A stretch of DNA of 64,000 nt from Neotamlana sedimentorum (GTDB taxonomy: Bacteria; Bacteroidota; Bacteroidia; Flavobacteriales; Flavobacteriaceae), in assembly GCF_000943565.1 (NCBI RefSeq), contig NZ_JTDW01000002.1, positions 124,001-188,000 on the forward strand. Reading direction: 5' to 3'. The position numbers were made by a program, and so were the translations under genes. Below the pieces are notes generated by a model that saw only the letters and a list, made by a program, of their open reading frames with translations, had not been told where the DNA came from and ran no database searches. This document shows positions 25,571-33,538 of the stretch, piece by piece (within the stretch, counting starts at the first letter, position 1; each line of letters starts with the position of its first letter).

Positions 25571-27244
25571 ATGAAAAGTTATAATTTAAACATACAAGAT
25601 ATCAGAACCAAGAAACAAGTATCAGGATTTATAGTTAATAAAGCTATTATGTCTAGCCTTTTGTTTCTTTTTTCTTTTCTCTCATTTGCTCAAGTAAAAT
25701 CGTCAATCGATTCAACTTCAATAAAAATAGGAGAACAAATAACCTTTAAAGTTGAGGTAGAAACCGATACTACAAATTTGGTTGTTTTCCCAGAAGGACA
25801 ATCATTTTCACCATTAGAAGTTATTGAATCTTACCCAATTGATACTTTAAAAAAGACCGATAAGTATAACTTGGTAAAAAAATACGGATTAACACAATTC
25901 GATTCGGGTAAATACACCATACCAAAGCAAAAAATAATTATTGCAGATAAAACCTTTTTTACCGATTCGTTACAAGTTGAGGTTTTTAATGTTGCGGTAG
26001 ATACAACAAAACAAGGCTTATACGATATAAAACCAATTATTGAAGTTGAAAAAAGTAGCAGCGATTGGTGGAAAACAGCTCTTATTGTATTGTTAGTTAT
26101 AGCTGTTATTGCAGCACTTTTATATTGGTTTATTTGGCGTAAAAAACCATTAACCGAAGCTGAGCAAATTGCATTATTACCGCCTTACGATCGCGCTAAA
26201 TTAGCACTTAAAAAGCTAGACGAAAGCCACTATTTGGAGCACGAAAATTTAAAAGATTATTATTCCGATTTAACCTTTATTATTCGTAAATATTTAGATG
26301 AAAAAGTTTACGATCGCGCTCTAGAAAGCACAACAGACGAGTTAATAGATAGACTTAAAATACTTAAACAAGGTAATCAGGTAGATTTAAGTAACGACGA
26401 CATTAAAAACCTAGAAAGTATTTTAAAACGTGCCGATTTAGTAAAATTTGCAAAATCCGCACCAGATGTTGAGTTAGCAAAGCTAGATAGAAACACTATT
26501 GATGTAGAAATAGATCATGTAAAAGAAGCTTTACCAGAACCAACCGAAGAAGAAAAGCTTTTAGACCAGCAATACCGTGAAGAACAAGAGCGTAAAAAGA
26601 AACGCCGAAAAATCTGGTTAACAGCGGGTATAGCTGTGTTTTTAATAGCGGCAACCTATGTTGGGTTTTCATTAAAATACGGTTTTGGTTATGTAAAAGA
26701 CACCATTTTGGGTCACGACAGCAAAGAGTTACTGGAAGGCGATTGGGTAAATAGTGAATATGGTTTTCCTGCAGTTACTATTTCAACGCCAAAAGTTTTA
26801 AAACGCGTTGAGCTTCCTGTTCCAGATGAGTTAAAAGCTAACATGAAAATGACCTCGTTTATGTACGGTACTTTACTTGATGAGTTTAGTGTGTTAGTAA
26901 ATACAACGGTTTTAAATCAAGCGCCAGAAGGTGGCATTGATGTAGAGCAAAGTATAGAAAGTAGTTTTAAAGTTTTAGAAGCCGAAGGCGCTAAAGATAT
27001 TGTAACTTTAAAAGAAAAGTTTACTACGCCAAACGGAGCCGAAGGCATAAAAACTCACGGAACTTTAAAAGCAGACCGTTTAAAAACAGGAAATTATGAA
27101 GACTTAAAATACGCTATGTTATTTTTTGCTTCAGAAAACGTCGTGCAACAAATTGCTATAACGTATCCTGTTGATGATGTTTATGCAGACCAAACAGTTG
27201 AGCGCATTTTAAATTCTATAGAACTTAAAAAAGAACAAGAGTAA
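25571..27244 (+). CDS. Bat operon membrane protein with BatD-like N-terminal domain
   Basis: A 557-aa membrane protein. A signal peptide ends at LSFAQ (about 41; translation may instead start at an internal ATG, codon 27). Then come an exported beta domain resembling the N-terminal part of BatD (about 42-155), a TM segment (about 166-188), a charged cytosolic region with YDRAKLALKKL and DLTFIIRKYLDEKVYDRALESTTDEL (about 200-345) like the helical tail of BatD proteins, a second TM (about 348-368), and a C-terminal exported domain of about 180 residues not recognised. Its stop overlaps the batA start (TAATG). It likely anchors the Bat complex, by inference from position and architecture. Confidence 0.8.
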   Translation: MKSYNLNIQDIRTKKQVSGFIVNKAIMSSLLFLFSFLSFAQVKSSIDSTSIKIGEQITFKVEVETDTTNLVVFPEGQSFSPLEVIESYPIDTLKKTDKYNLVKKYGLTQFDSGKYTIPKQKIIIADKTFFTDSLQVEVFNVAVDTTKQGLYDIKPIIEVEKSSSDWWKTALIVLLVIAVIAALLYWFIWRKKPLTEAEQIALLPPYDRAKLALKKLDESHYLEHENLKDYYSDLTFIIRKYLDEKVYDRALESTTDELIDRLKILKQGNQVDLSNDDIKNLESILKRADLVKFAKSAPDVELAKLDRNTIDVEIDHVKEALPEPTEEEKLLDQQYREEQERKKKRRKIWLTAGIAVFLIAATYVGFSLKYGFGYVKDTILGHDSKELLEGDWVNSEYGFPAVTISTPKVLKRVELPVPDELKANMKMTSFMYGTLLDEFSVLVNTTVLNQAPEGGIDVEQSIESSFKVLEAEGAKDIVTLKEKFTTPNGAEGIKTHGTLKADRLKTGNYEDLKYAMLFFASENVVQQIAITYPVDDVYADQTVERILNSIELKKEQE

Positions 27245-28251
27245 TGTTAGAAGGTATTGAGTTTGTAAATAAAGAATTTTTCTGGTTGCTATTGGCATTG
27301 CCATTAGCTATTGTTTGGTATATTTTTAAAAACAAAAAACAAACTGCCGAACTCAAAATATCGAGTTTAAAAGGGTTTAAAGTTACAAACTCGTTGTTAC
27401 CAAAATTTAAGCACGTATTATTTGCTTTGCGTTTATTGGCTCTAGCGTTTTTAATTACAGCATTGGCAAGACCACAAACAGTCGATGTTTCTTCTAAAAC
27501 CAAAACAACTCGAGGTATAGATATTGTAATGGCTATAGATGTTTCGGCAAGTATGCTAGCCAAAGATTTAAAACCAAACCGATTAGAAGCACTTAAAAAA
27601 GTAGCTTCAGACTTTATTCAAGGCAGACCAAACGATCGTATTGGTTTAGTAGAATACGCTGGCGAAAGCTACACCAAAACTCCAATTACAAGCGATAAAA
27701 GCATCGTATTACGTTCGTTACGAAGCATAAAATATAATAATATAATTGAAGGCGGTACCGCCATTGGTATGGGATTAGCCACATCGGTTAACCGATTAAA
27801 AGACAGCAAAGCTTCCAGTAAAGTTATTATTTTATTAACCGATGGTGTAAACAATTCTGGGTTTATCGATCCTAAAATTGCAAGCGAACTAGCCTTAGAA
27901 TACGGAATAAAAGTATACACTATTGGACTAGGAACTAACGGAATGGCATTATCGCCTGTGGCTATCGACCCAAGAACAGGTAATTTTCAATACAGAAGAA
28001 TTCAAGTAGAAATTGATGAAGTTTTACTAAAAGAAATCGCCGAAGTTACAAGCGGAAAATATTTTAGAGCGACTAACAATAAAAAACTTGAAGAAATTTA
28101 CGATGAAATTAATAAGCTCGAAAAAACCGAAATAGAAGAATTTAAATTTTACAATTACGAAGAAAAATTTCGTCCGCTAGTTTTAATTGCTGGTTTGCTA
28201 TTGTTAATCGAGCTATTATTACGAAACACCGTGTTTAAAAGTTTTGTATAA
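27244..28251 (+). CDS. batA: BatA, membrane-anchored vWA protein
   Basis: A 335-aa protein with two N-terminal TM segments (about 12-28 and 57-75), a vWA domain with MIDAS DVSAS (Asp99, Ser101, Ser103) in DIVMAIDVSASMLAKD, the second metal-site Thr in GGTAIGMGLATSVNRL, LLTDGVNNSG, and a C-terminal TM (about 311-330). This is the standard BatA topology, with the vWA domain between membrane segments. Named from the Bacteroides aerotolerance locus, it is thought to help oxygen or stress tolerance. The start overlaps the preceding stop by one base, so translation is coupled. Confidence 0.93.
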   Translation: MLEGIEFVNKEFFWLLLALPLAIVWYIFKNKKQTAELKISSLKGFKVTNSLLPKFKHVLFALRLLALAFLITALARPQTVDVSSKTKTTRGIDIVMAIDVSASMLAKDLKPNRLEALKKVASDFIQGRPNDRIGLVEYAGESYTKTPITSDKSIVLRSLRSIKYNNIIEGGTAIGMGLATSVNRLKDSKASSKVIILLTDGVNNSGFIDPKIASELALEYGIKVYTIGLGTNGMALSPVAIDPRTGNFQYRRIQVEIDEVLLKEIAEVTSGKYFRATNNKKLEEIYDEINKLEKTEIEEFKFYNYEEKFRPLVLIAGLLLLIELLLRNTVFKSFV

Positions 28252-28260
28252 CCGTTTTTA

Positions 28261-28280
28261 ATTTCCGCGAAAGCGAAAAT
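28261..28280 (+). repeat. Short palindrome between batA and batB
   Basis: ATTTCCGCGAAAGCGAAAAT folds as a stem (ATTT/AAAT and CGC/GCG around one C-A mismatch) closed by a GAAA tetraloop. Confidence 0.5.
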
Positions 28281-28319
28281 ATTAAACATAAAACTTTTGA
28301 ACTTTAAACTAAAAAGAAA

Positions 28320-29357
28320 ATGTATCAATTAGAAGAGAAAATATGGTTTTGGACGTTGGTTGTTATTCCGGTAATAATCCTCCTGTTTTTAGGTCTACAA
28401 TTCTGGAGATACAAAACCCAAAATAAGTTTGCCGATAAGGCATTACTTAAAAAATTAAGTCCGAATAAATCTACCTTTAAAACCGTATTAAAAGTAGTGG
28501 TTTTATGTTTAGCTTTTTTATGTTTATCCTTAGCTTTAGTAAACCCCAAAATTGGCACAAAGCTTGAAACAGTAAAGCGTGAAGGAGTCGATATTGTTTT
28601 TGCACTCGATGTTTCTAAAAGTATGTTGGCCGAAGATATTGCACCAAACCGTTTAGAAAAATCGAAGCAATTAGTTACGCAAATTGTAAATAATTTGGCG
28701 AGCGATCGTGTTGGTATAATTGCCTATGCTGGAGCCGCATTTCCGCAATTACCAATTACAACCGATTATGCCTCTGCAAAAATGTTTTTACAAAGCATGA
28801 ATACCGATATGCTATCGTCGCAAGGAACGGCCATTAGCGAAGCTATTAAATTGGCATCTACCTATTTTGATGATGAAGAGCAAACCAACCGGGTGCTCAT
28901 TATAATTTCCGATGGTGAAGACCACGGGCAAGAAGCCGAAGCCATTGCCGAAGCCGCACACAACGAAGGCGTTCGTATTTTTACCATTGGTGTTGGCGAC
29001 GTAAAAGGCGGACCAATTCCAGAAAAAAGAAACGGTGTTGTTTTAAATTATAAAAAAGACAGCCAAGGCGAAACCGTAATAACAAAGCTTAATGAAGACA
29101 CATTAAAAGCCATAGCAGAAGCTGCAAACGGCGCTTATATAAATGGAAAAAATACAGCTAACGTAGTTGAAAATATTAGAGACATTTTAAACACCATGGA
29201 TAAAACTGAATTCGAGGCAAAACAATTTGCCGACTTTAAAGACCAGTTTCAATGGTTTTTAGGTTTCGGAATTTTCTTTTTATTATTAGATGTTTTCCTT
29301 TTAGAAAGAAAAACAGCTTGGTTAAAAAAATTAAATCTATTTAATGAGAATTTTTAA
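28320..29357 (+). CDS. batB: BatB, membrane-anchored vWA protein
   Basis: A 345-aa paralogue of BatA. TM segments at about 8-28, 57-75 and near 310-330 frame a vWA domain with MIDAS DVSKS (Asp97, Ser99, Ser101), SSQGTAISEAIKLAS, and VLIISDGEDHGQEAEAIAEAA. The EDHGQEAEA segment is typical of BatB rather than BatA. It sits 68 nt after batA, with a small palindrome in the gap, and precedes batC, whose tetratricopeptide repeats may bind the vWA proteins. Confidence 0.92.
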   Translation: MYQLEEKIWFWTLVVIPVIILLFLGLQFWRYKTQNKFADKALLKKLSPNKSTFKTVLKVVVLCLAFLCLSLALVNPKIGTKLETVKREGVDIVFALDVSKSMLAEDIAPNRLEKSKQLVTQIVNNLASDRVGIIAYAGAAFPQLPITTDYASAKMFLQSMNTDMLSSQGTAISEAIKLASTYFDDEEQTNRVLIIISDGEDHGQEAEAIAEAAHNEGVRIFTIGVGDVKGGPIPEKRNGVVLNYKKDSQGETVITKLNEDTLKAIAEAANGAYINGKNTANVVENIRDILNTMDKTEFEAKQFADFKDQFQWFLGFGIFFLLLDVFLLERKTAWLKKLNLFNENF

Positions 29358-29440
29358 GATTTTACCGTGTGCAGCGTGTTAATTATTTATCATTTTTTTA
29401 ACGTGCAAAAACAATGGGTTTTTTAAATTTAAACAAAGAA

Positions 29441-30316
29441 ATGAAGCGTTTACTACTTATTTTAAGCATATGTATTTCAGCAATTTCTGTAGCTCAAGAA
29501 GATGCAGAAAAAGCACAATTATTGGCTATGCAAAAAGCAAATAATTTTGTGTACGAAGGCAATTCGTTGTTAAGTGACAACAATTTTGTGTCTGCCGAAA
29601 TGGAATACCGCAAAGCACTATCAAAACAAGCTTCTACAAAAGCCGGTGTTTACAATTTAGGAACCAGTTATATTAAAAACGGTAATTTCGATGAAGCCCT
29701 GTATCGTTTACAACAAGCTACCAGTTCTTCAACTTCAAAAGAGGAAAAACACCGTGCATTTCATAATATTGGTAATATTTTAATGCAAAATAAAAAATGT
29801 AAAGAAGCGGTTGAAGCTTACAAAAATGCATTAAGAAACGACCCAACCGACGATGAAACTCGTTATAATTTAGGACTTGCCAAAGAATGTGCAAAACAGC
29901 AACAAGATCAAGAAGATAAAAACCAAGATCAAGACAAGCAAGACGAAAACAAAGAAAACGAGGATAAAGAAGACAAACAAGATCAAAATAAGGAGCAGGA
30001 CGAGAATAAAGAAAACGAAGGAGATAACGACGAAAATAAAGATCAAAAAGACGAGGGCGAACAAGATGATAAAAAGGAAGGTGACGACGAAAAAGATGAA
30101 GATGGCAAGCCTAAAGATGAAAAGAAAGATGAAGGCGATAAAGGTGAAGATGAAAAGAAAGAGCAACAACAACCTAAACCTCAACAAGGCCAATTATCGC
30201 CACAGCAAATTAAAAACTTGCTAGAAGCCATGAACAACCAAGAACAAAAGGTTCAAGAAAAAATAAATGCCGAAAAACAAAAAGGTGTAAAAATAAAAAC
30301 CGAAAAAGATTGGTAG
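29441..30316 (+). CDS. batC: BatC, periplasmic tetratricopeptide protein with charged tail
   Basis: About 291 aa from the ATG at 29441, which gives a normal signal peptide (MKRLLLILSICISAISVAQ); an ATG 27 nt upstream would add nine residues. Then come TPR helices (AEMEYRKALSKQAS, GVYNLGTSYIKNGNFDEALYRL, AFHNIGNILMQNKKCKEAVEAYKNALRNDPTDDETRYNLGLA), a run of about 90 residues made almost only of Asp, Glu, Lys, Asn and Gln, and a short Gln-rich end (LSPQQIKNLLEAMNNQEQ). Both the TPR block and the acidic/basic low-complexity tail are typical of flavobacterial BatC. It follows batB and precedes batD after a repeat-filled gap. Confidence 0.9.
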   Translation: MKRLLLILSICISAISVAQEDAEKAQLLAMQKANNFVYEGNSLLSDNNFVSAEMEYRKALSKQASTKAGVYNLGTSYIKNGNFDEALYRLQQATSSSTSKEEKHRAFHNIGNILMQNKKCKEAVEAYKNALRNDPTDDETRYNLGLAKECAKQQQDQEDKNQDQDKQDENKENEDKEDKQDQNKEQDENKENEGDNDENKDQKDEGEQDDKKEGDDEKDEDGKPKDEKKDEGDKGEDEKKEQQQPKPQQGQLSPQQIKNLLEAMNNQEQKVQEKINAEKQKGVKIKTEKDW

Positions 30317-30374
30317 TTTTGAAAACCGAAGACTGAATTTGAAATTTTAAAAAAATGTGAAGGCACAAAACCTA

Positions 30375-30507
30375 CTAAACTGAGTTTGTCGAAGTTCTAA
30401 GTAAGAATAAATAATAAAATGTCATGCTGAGCGCAGTCGAAGCATCTTAAAAAGTAGAGTTAAAAGAAACGAATTGTCATGCTGAGCACCTTAAAGCAAA
30501 GCATCTC
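30375..30507 (+). repeat. Cluster of three REP-like copies between batC and batD
   Basis: Copies: CTGAGTTTGTCGAAG (within 30375-30398), TGTCATGCTGAGCGCAGTCG with AAGCATCTT (30420-30448), and TGTCATGCTGAGC ending GCATCTC (30476-30507). Each of the last two closes with ATGCT/AGCAT arms. The third copy is degenerate in its middle. The 205-nt batC-batD gap is mostly made of them. Confidence 0.7.
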
Positions 30508-30520
30508 ATTAAAAATAAAA

Positions 30521-32293
30521 ATGCATATAAAAAATTACATAGCTGTTTTATTTATTGTCATTGCATCAACATTTGCTGGCGCACAAGTTAAGTTCGAGGC
30601 CAAAGCAAGTAAGAGCAAATTAGGCATTAACGAGCGTTTACGCATCGACTTTGAAATGAATCAAGATGGCGATAATTTTAATCCTCCAAATTTTGCAAAT
30701 TTTACGGTTATTGGCGGGCCAAATCAATCGGTAAGTAACTCCTGGATAAATGGTGTGCGTACCTACAAAAAAACCTATAGCTATTTTTTAACACCTAAAA
30801 GTCGCGGTACGTTTACAATTAGTCAAGCCACCATAAATATTGATGGCGAAACGTACAAAACCACACCAATAAAAATTGAAGTTACTGCAGCTGTCGATAT
30901 TCCAAAGGATCCGAACGATCCTAATTATTTGGCTTCAGAGAATATTCATTTAGTGGCCGAAGTATCAAAAACCAATCCGTATTTAAACGAAGCTATTACG
31001 GTTGTTTATAAACTTTATGTTTCGCCAAAGGTAGCTGTCGATAATTGGAACGAAATCGATAGTCCGCGCTACAACGATTTTTGGAGTCAAAATATAAACA
31101 CTCAAAATCAAAAGGTACAAAACGGCACGTATAACGGCGAAGAATATCGCTTTTTGGTATTGCGAAAAACAGTGTTATATCCTCAAAAAACTGGAAAATT
31201 AAACATTGAACCTTTAAGCTTAAATATTGCCATGCGCGTCCCTTCAAACCGTCGCGATATTTTTGGAAGCTTACTCATGACACGTGTAAACCGTACCGTG
31301 TCTGCAGGTAACAAAACAATAAACGTTAAAGCCTTACCAGAAGCAGGTAAACCAGCAGATTTTACAGGTGCCGTTGGTGATTTTAAGTTTGATGTTTCTA
31401 CGTCTAAAACCGAATTAGATGCCACAGAATCGCTTCAGCTTAACGTTCGCGTAAGTGGAAACGGAAACTTAAAACTATTTAAATTACCAAAAATTAGTTT
31501 ACCTAGTTCTTTGGAAGTTTACGAACCTGAGCATACCGAAAATGTAAAAACAAACCTAGCTGGCATGCAAGGAAGCATTGCCGATAGCTATACCGTTGTT
31601 CCTCAATTTAAAGGAAAATACCCAATTCCGAATATTTCGTTCTCGTATTTCGATTTAAAAACCGAAAGCTATAAACGTTTATCATCAAATGAAATTGTTA
31701 TTGATGTTCTAAACGGGCCTTCCAATGGCGTAAATTCTAACGAAAATAATGCAACAAGCAACAATAAACAAGCTGTAGTTTATAACGACAATCAGTTTGC
31801 TTTTATAAAGACCAATACCGTATTTTCTAGCATAAAGCAAAGTCATTTCTTTAAAACCAATACCTTTTGGTATTTACTTTTATTGCCGTTTTTAGCCATT
31901 CCGTTAGCCATTATTTTAGGCAAACAAAAAGCTAAACGCGATGCCGATGTTTCTGGAAATAAAATTAGAAAAGCCGATAAATTAGCCCGTAAATATTTAA
32001 GTAATGCCAAAAAATCTTTAGGCCAAAAAGAAGCTTTTTATGTGGCTCTAGAAAAAGCATTACACAACTATTTAAAAGCTAAATTACAAATTGAAACTAG
32101 CGAATTAAGCAAGGATAGAATTACCGAACTGCTAAAAGATAAGCAAGTGGACTCTAGCGTAATTACAGATTTTACTGGCATATTACAAAGTTGTGAACTG
32201 GCGCGTTACACCCCAATTGATAATGTAACCATGCAAGAAGATTACGATAAAGCAGCACAAACCATTTCGTTAATAGATAAACAGGCAAAATAA
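30521..32293 (+). CDS. batD: BatD, exported beta-domain membrane protein
   Basis: About 590 aa. The ATG at 30521 gives a clean signal peptide (HIKNYIAVLFIVIASTFAGAQ); the earlier ATG at 30479 lies inside a repeat copy and is unlikely. The large periplasmic part has repeated Ig-like beta domains (KFEAKASKSKLGINERLRIDFEMN, TKSRGTFTISQATINIDGE-like, LDATESLQLNVRVSGNGNLKLFKLPKISLPSSLEVYEPE), the classic BatD/oxygen tolerance domain, and the last 180 residues hold a TM (YLLLLPFLAIPLAIILG) and a helical cytosolic tail. It stands in the fixed order batA-B-C-D-E. Confidence 0.92.
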   Translation: MHIKNYIAVLFIVIASTFAGAQVKFEAKASKSKLGINERLRIDFEMNQDGDNFNPPNFANFTVIGGPNQSVSNSWINGVRTYKKTYSYFLTPKSRGTFTISQATINIDGETYKTTPIKIEVTAAVDIPKDPNDPNYLASENIHLVAEVSKTNPYLNEAITVVYKLYVSPKVAVDNWNEIDSPRYNDFWSQNINTQNQKVQNGTYNGEEYRFLVLRKTVLYPQKTGKLNIEPLSLNIAMRVPSNRRDIFGSLLMTRVNRTVSAGNKTINVKALPEAGKPADFTGAVGDFKFDVSTSKTELDATESLQLNVRVSGNGNLKLFKLPKISLPSSLEVYEPEHTENVKTNLAGMQGSIADSYTVVPQFKGKYPIPNISFSYFDLKTESYKRLSSNEIVIDVLNGPSNGVNSNENNATSNNKQAVVYNDNQFAFIKTNTVFSSIKQSHFFKTNTFWYLLLLPFLAIPLAIILGKQKAKRDADVSGNKIRKADKLARKYLSNAKKSLGQKEAFYVALEKALHNYLKAKLQIETSELSKDRITELLKDKQVDSSVITDFTGILQSCELARYTPIDNVTMQEDYDKAAQTISLIDKQAK

Positions 32294-32324
32294 TATACTT
32301 TTTTTGAACCAAGTGAAGCATTTT

Positions 32325-33083
32325 ATGAAGCACACCATTTATATACTCGTATTTTTTATAGCGGCATTTAGTTTTGGTCAAAATGAGGCCTTGTTCGAAA
32401 AAGCAAACGCATTATACAACGATGCTAAGTATGCTGAAGCTATCGATGCCTATGAAGCTATTATAGAAACTGGAAATCATTCGGCCGATTTATATTTTAA
32501 TCTTGGCAATGCCAATTACAAATTAAATAACATTGCGCCTAGCATTTATTACTATGAAAAGGCTTTGCGCTTAGCTCCCAACGATGCCGATATAAAAAAC
32601 AACTTAGCCTTCGCGCAAAACATGACTATTGATGTGATAGATATTGTACCCGATTCTGGAATATCAAAATTTATAAAGTCGTTCGCAAACAAATTCACTT
32701 TCGATGCTTGGGCAAAAATAGCCGTTGTTTTAGTGTTTGTTTTCGTTATATTATTTCTAATATATTATTTCGCTTTTTCTACCAACAGAAAGCGCTTAAC
32801 CTTTATTGGAAGTGTGGTTTCTTTAATTTTGATTTGTATTACGCTGACCTTTGCATTTTATAAGTTTAACTTAGACAAAAAAGATAATCCGGCCATAATA
32901 TTTGCTCAAGAAAGCAAAGTGAAAAGTGGCCCAAACCCAAATAGCGATGAAGCTTTTAGATTGCATGAAGGCACAAAAGTACAAGTAGAAGAAACTTTTG
33001 AAAGCTGGAAAAAAATAAAACTTGCCGATGGTAAAACAGGCTGGGTTGCTGCAAACGATATAAAAACCATTAAAGATTTTTAA
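32325..33083 (+). CDS. batE: BatE, TPR and SH3-domain membrane protein
   Basis: About 252 aa from the ATG at 32325 (a TTG 21 nt upstream is less likely). Signal peptide (IYILVFFIAAFSFGQ), two TPRs (ALFEKANALYNDAKYAEAIDAYEAI, ADLYFNLGNANYKLNNIAPSIYYYEKALRLAPND), two TM segments (about 132-152 and 160-180), and a C-terminal bacterial SH3 domain (VKSGPNPNSDEAFRLHEGTKVQVEE, GKTGWVAANDI). This is the full BatE architecture and the last gene of the run. No clear terminator follows; the next gene starts 61 nt later behind its own -7 box. Confidence 0.9.
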   Translation: MKHTIYILVFFIAAFSFGQNEALFEKANALYNDAKYAEAIDAYEAIIETGNHSADLYFNLGNANYKLNNIAPSIYYYEKALRLAPNDADIKNNLAFAQNMTIDVIDIVPDSGISKFIKSFANKFTFDAWAKIAVVLVFVFVILFLIYYFAFSTNRKRLTFIGSVVSLILICITLTFAFYKFNLDKKDNPAIIFAQESKVKSGPNPNSDEAFRLHEGTKVQVEETFESWKKIKLADGKTGWVAANDIKTIKDF

Positions 33084-33144
33084 AACATCTTTAACACGAT
33101 AATTACTTTGAAATGTTATATTTGTATAACAACCAAACTAAAAC

Positions 33145-33429
33145 ATGACTAAAAACACAATTGTTATATTCTTTTCAGTTTTATTGTTGGGCTTTATTGC
33201 TGCTCCAACAATAATTGCTAGTATAGACGATTCTGTTGATATTTCAATTTTTTATAATAACGTTGCTGAAGAAGAAGAAGTAAATAAAATTAAGCTTCCG
33301 TTTAGTAACGACAGTCATGAACCAGCCGATTTAACTTTCTTAACATCGGAAGTTAGAACAGCATATTTTTTAAAAAATTATCCCAATCCGCATTTAAATC
33401 TTTTTTCTCCACCACCAGAAATAGGTTAA
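33145..33429 (+). CDS. Small exported protein of unknown function
   Basis: A 94-aa protein with a hydrophobic N-terminal segment (IVIFFSVLLLGFIAAPTIIA) that reads as a signal peptide or membrane anchor, then an Asp/Glu-rich middle and a C terminus ending NLFSPPPEIG. I do not recognise a domain, though small flavobacterial exported proteins often end in a similar SPPPE tail. A -7-like TATATTTG (33117-33124) lies 21 nt before the start, without a matching -33. It sits between the Bat operon and the SulP operon and could be co-transcribed with either. Confidence 0.7.
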   Translation: MTKNTIVIFFSVLLLGFIAAPTIIASIDDSVDISIFYNNVAEEEEVNKIKLPFSNDSHEPADLTFLTSEVRTAYFLKNYPNPHLNLFSPPPEIG

Positions 33430-33475
33430 TTTTTTATTTTCATATCAACCATAGGTTTCCTTAAAAACCAATTTA

Positions 33476-33524
33476 TTTACATTAACCACTTTCAATTAAT
33501 CTATTTGTCATTGTAATTGAAAGT
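33476..33524 (+). promoter_or_regulatory. Promoter with 11-bp inverted repeat before the SulP operon
   Basis: Perfect inverted repeat ACTTTCAATTA (33488-33498) and TAATTGAAAGT (33514-33524) with a 15-nt loop. A -7-like box TCTATTTG (33500-33507) lies inside the loop, and TTTA (33476-33479) is 20 bp upstream of it as a -33 candidate. The palindrome brackets the -7 box, as a repressor site or transcript-start hairpin would. Confidence 0.5.
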
Positions 33525-33538
33525 AAAACTATTTATAT

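Noticed and set aside
29870-30193. Hydrophobic open frame on the minus strand and a lysine-rich plus frame inside batC
   Set aside because: Both are by-products of the Asp/Glu/Lys/Gln low-complexity codons (GAA, AAA, GAT, CAA) of batC; the reverse reads give Phe/Leu/Ile runs. No signals accompany them.
30479-30520. 14-codon extension of batD
   Set aside because: The ATG is part of a GTCATGCTGAG repeat copy, and the signal peptide starts cleanly at 30521.
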